Source: Bacteroidaceae bacterium
GTDB lineage: Bacteria; Bacteroidota; Bacteroidia; Bacteroidales; Bacteroidaceae
Assembly (NCBI GenBank): GCA_024697785.1
Contig: JAILEU010000125.1
Span: 1 to 54,100 of the forward strand
DNA: 54,100 nucleotides
Direction of reading: 5' to 3'
Shown: in pieces, positions 53,501 through 54,100 of the stretch
Layout: each line of letters opens with the position of its first letter
Numbering within the stretch: position 1 is the first letter of the stretch
The notes under the pieces: model-generated
Told to the model about the DNA's origin: nothing
Database searches by the model: none
The model's input: the letters and a program-made list of their open reading frames with translations, nothing else
Translations under genes and position numbers: made by a program

Positions 53501-54100
53501 GCAGATACGTTCAGCGCCTTTCCGTCAGCGCTGTAGGCAACAGCCTTCACGGTATATTCTCCGGCAGGTGCATTCGCCCTGACCTTCATGGAGGGGGCAT
53601 TGCCTGAAGCGTATTCAAAGACGTTCTGGTCGTATCCCTCAATCACTACCTTATATGAATTAGCGTCCTGAGGTGTCGGCGTCCAGGTGATGTCAACCGT
53701 TTCACCGGCCCAGAGCTCCTGTACGGGTTTCGCGAAGGCGAGGCCGGTCAACGGCACGGTCACCTTCAGCGTCATCTTGGCCGAGGCCTGGGCATTGTCG
53801 GCCGAGACTACCGTCAGTTCGGCTTCACCGCCGCCCACGGCCTTCACCGTCCACACGCCGTTCGCATTTGTCACAGTGGCTACGGCCTCGTCGGACGTCT
53901 TCCACGTCACGGCCTTGTTCGTCGCATTCTCCGGCGTTATCTTCACGTAGCCGTCCAGAACGGTGCTCTCACCCTTCGTCAGCGACAGCGTCTGCTCGGT
54001 CAGCGTCACAGCCGTCACCGGGATGACCTTCGTCACCGACTTCACCGTCAGCGTCGCCGTCACATTACGGTTGTCGTTAGACGTCGCGGTAAGAACCGCC
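47521..54100 (-). CDS. Giant Ig-like (Big2) repeat surface protein, 3' part (runs off right edge)
   Basis: The frame is open to the last base, so at least 2192 residues are visible and the N-terminus is missing. About 19-20 Ig-like domains of 85-100 residues follow one another. They alternate between a classic Big2 type (LTEQTLSLTKG, VKITPADA, VTWTSSDPSVA, ADNPKATAKMTV) and a partner type (LEGLAFVNPVQTVFAG), of which four carry an APAGDYTVKAVAY-like insert instead of the TSS motif. Two copies of a GWNWIS / GWTWLAYPY module lie about 340 and 250 residues from the end. The tail IHDLQGRRVLNPEKGVYIIQ is a type IX-like sorting signal. A cell-surface adhesin or stalk is the family-based reading. 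Confidence 0.88.
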   Translation of the reverse strand, partial: AVLTATSNDNRNVTATLTVKSVTKVIPVTAVTLTEQTLSLTKGESTVLDGYVKITPENATNKAVTWKTSDEAVATVTNANGVWTVKAVGGGEAELTVVSADNAQASAKMTLKVTVPLTGLAFAKPVQELWAGETVDITWTPTPQDANSYKVVIEGYDQNVFEYASGNAPSMKVRANAPAGEYTVKAVAYSADGKALNVSAEMKVTVKVHVSALSISDEYAQKPLTLLKGTSVSLDGFVTVTPSTAYDKKLTWTSSDEHIAVVTEKEGTWSVTGISAGETTLKVTSVDNPALSAELKVTVTVAVSGITIKSEYAKQTLWLGTEPLALTKAMYTITPSDATNAAVAWSSSDESVVAVSQNATTGAWVATPKKVGSATLTVKTLEGGFTATMAVEVKAHVTSFKLTTQTLTLDKGAAATLDDYVGEVLPADASDKSISWRTADGEKGVSVAQHDGKWIVTANAVGEYTLTAYSVDNPQLTQTLKVVVSAVAGGISVTSPIQSVYPGGALDLSYTIDTDDPSSFSVTWTSSNTDVVSVTKGNDGQWTATALKSGTATLTVKTTPGDKTATIRVTVWSHVDALSLTEQTLALTKGQSAVLDKMVTITPADAHDKTVTWTSSNPSVAAVAYADGSWSVKALAGGEAVLTVASEDNPKAVAQLAVTVTVPLEGITAVNPRQTVEVNAAVDLTLTFSPSDASRQTVTWTSSEPTVVAVSKSAEGVWTAVAKASGSALLTAKSDDGGHTATVMVTVPYHVTRILLSAQQIVRNPGAVFNPDDFVHAVEPKEVVDKSLTWTSSNPSVVKIEGKPGAYTATTLAVGTATLTAASVDNPAVKATLTVTVEAAVGGISVKNPVQSLYPGGLIDLSYTINSADAGSVAVEWTSDNSSVVEVKKSSNGTWTANALKSGKAVLTVTTTPGHKTATIAVTVWAHVDALSLTQQTLSLMKGASAALDGYVKITPADAHDKAVRWTSSDPSIASASEAGGTWTVIAHAGGDAVLTATSADNPKATAKMTVKVAVPLEGLAFVNPVQTVFAGELVDVAWTPTPADALSYEVKLEYDPNVFTLSTTVQHSLAVNMQAPAGDYVVKAVAYSKDGTPLGIAAELKVTVKRHVEKIEVSLAGVLTLAIGDVVTLDDYIKVLPADAADKGYTVQSANPAVVSVSKDANGLYRLAALSAGETSVEIVSTDNPSIKATVSIKVAAEVIKLEGLSFNTPVQTVYAGEQIDGTWTATPANAANYIVNLEFNQDVFTILPSAQGKLQVAADAPAGDYTITARAFGLDGKELGITATLKVTIKKHVSSITLTEQTLTLKKGQTTKMDGFVKFTPEDAADRRLQWTSSDASVVALREEGGSWTASALAGGTATLTVTSLDNPEAKAVMTVVVIVPLEGVVADHPQQTVEVGSSVDLSCTFTPADATDTQIRWSSSDESVVAVTETAEGGWAAMAKGSGNAVLTGRTHEGGYVATITVTVPYHVTAITLTTSTLALKPGDTFNPDTYVKAVVPEQAADKSLTWTSSDESVVKIEGTPGAYTATAVGVGEVTLTVRSNDRPEVTATLQITVAEEVIPLTGLAFAAPSQTVFAGEEVNVTWTPTPANANFYSVKLTYDEAVFELMSGVMKVRPSVAAGDYQIVAQAYDADGEAMAVRAVLTVTVRTHVSGIVLSDELGDEPLSVTKDETVVLDGYVTVTPADAYNQRVVWTSSNTSVATVAEKDGVWSVTGISLGEATLTVTSADNPDVSARVSVVVVAGIIPVTGFDMADAVSMTKDSGAEVIKLTPIPADATVDVSKFSVAVSDIYGQGKDWRYLDVNVREQDGQYEAVINAAYVWGINAFDVLYDGKKMGSVSVNVGADFSFAKGWNWISTPYADYAAAGLAKVELDDMGKTFGDALQEVRSSDALLYKDPDMGYFGDFSGLTSAKMYQFHFNADPTNNLVLYNINRYDGGSASINAGWTWLAYPYEYAYTPAELAKAGVFDAAVEGDRIVAQDGFAEFSDGKWSGTLTRLQPTAGLMYFRNAEGRSAVAWKGYDALGQKLPAQDGGQAGANGRRDGRRVWDYDARAFADNMTVVAAFDGIDFPENCTVGAFVDGECRGQGQYADGRYFITVHGAAGESVSFVLYDEQSGDYWTVQGSLSFSDKAGSIKTPLRLKVGERTTAIPNLQMADGDASERTIHDLQGRRVLNPEKGVYIIQGEKKIIK

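Noticed and set aside
25762-54100. Complete type IX secretion machinery in the window
   Set aside because: Only cargo-type C-terminal tails are visible; no PorK, PorL, PorM, PorN, Sov/SprA or PorV-like gene is recognised here, so the secretion system itself cannot be claimed from this window.

Overview
The window looks like a chromosomal segment of a Bacteroidales bacterium, most likely Prevotellaceae. The reasons are: promoters that repeatedly fit the Bacteroidetes pattern TTTG-N20-TAnnTTTG with no Shine-Dalgarno sites; lipoproteins with LxxC lipoboxes; a PPi-dependent phosphofructokinase; a DAHP synthase of the Bacteroidetes type; FISUMP and TANFOR-like surface proteins; and C-terminal tails of the 'DLxGRRV...GIYIxxGKK' kind. 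GC is about 55-60% in the housekeeping genes. No species name can be given from this sequence alone.

Layout. 1-5.6 kb: the 5' part of a lipoprotein gene running off the left edge, an M3 peptidyl-dipeptidase, an MFS transporter with a structured leader, tRNA-Ser(TGA), and a short-chain dehydrogenase fed by tandem promoter-bearing repeats. 5.9-12.0 kb: mutS2, a FadL-like outer-membrane protein and a strange aromatic/serine-rich secreted protein. 12.2-17.6 kb: tRNA-Ala(CGC) with a partial upstream duplication, then on the minus strand a likely operon pfp - GH25 lysozyme - lipoprotein - prmA, and a divergent 87-residue conserved protein. 17.8-25.5 kb: aminopeptidase P, an unknown barrel-like protein, the overlapping pair recJ-recQ, and a DAHP synthase without the usual chorismate mutase domain. 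25.5-27.0 kb: a secreted FIVAR-like protein with a sorting-type tail, followed by a 58-residue peptide gene. 27.0-28.5 kb: 1.5 kb with no convincing gene but at least six repeat families.

28.5 kb to the right edge (54.1 kb) is the most interesting part. Six minus-strand genes encode large exported proteins: a Big2/Ig-repeat protein of at least 2192 residues (its 5' end lies beyond the edge), a 599-residue outer-membrane barrel, a 3679-residue giant with a TANFOR-like N-terminus and a long helical region, a 790-residue fibronectin-type-III-like protein, a 247-residue lipoprotein with an Ig-like segment, and an 877-residue lipoprotein ending in a FISUMP domain. The first four are closely spaced and probably co-transcribed; the last two have their own promoters. 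I read this as one surface assembly (adhesin or appendage with its own outer-membrane anchor). That reading is inference from gene order and export signals; no function is proven by the sequence.

Small-scale structure is rich: two sets of palindromes repeated at two-helical-turn spacing, a 79-bp tandem repeat in which every unit carries a complete promoter, 9-nt repeats placed directly behind the stop codons of two unrelated genes, and a 30-bp perfect inverted repeat between convergent genes.
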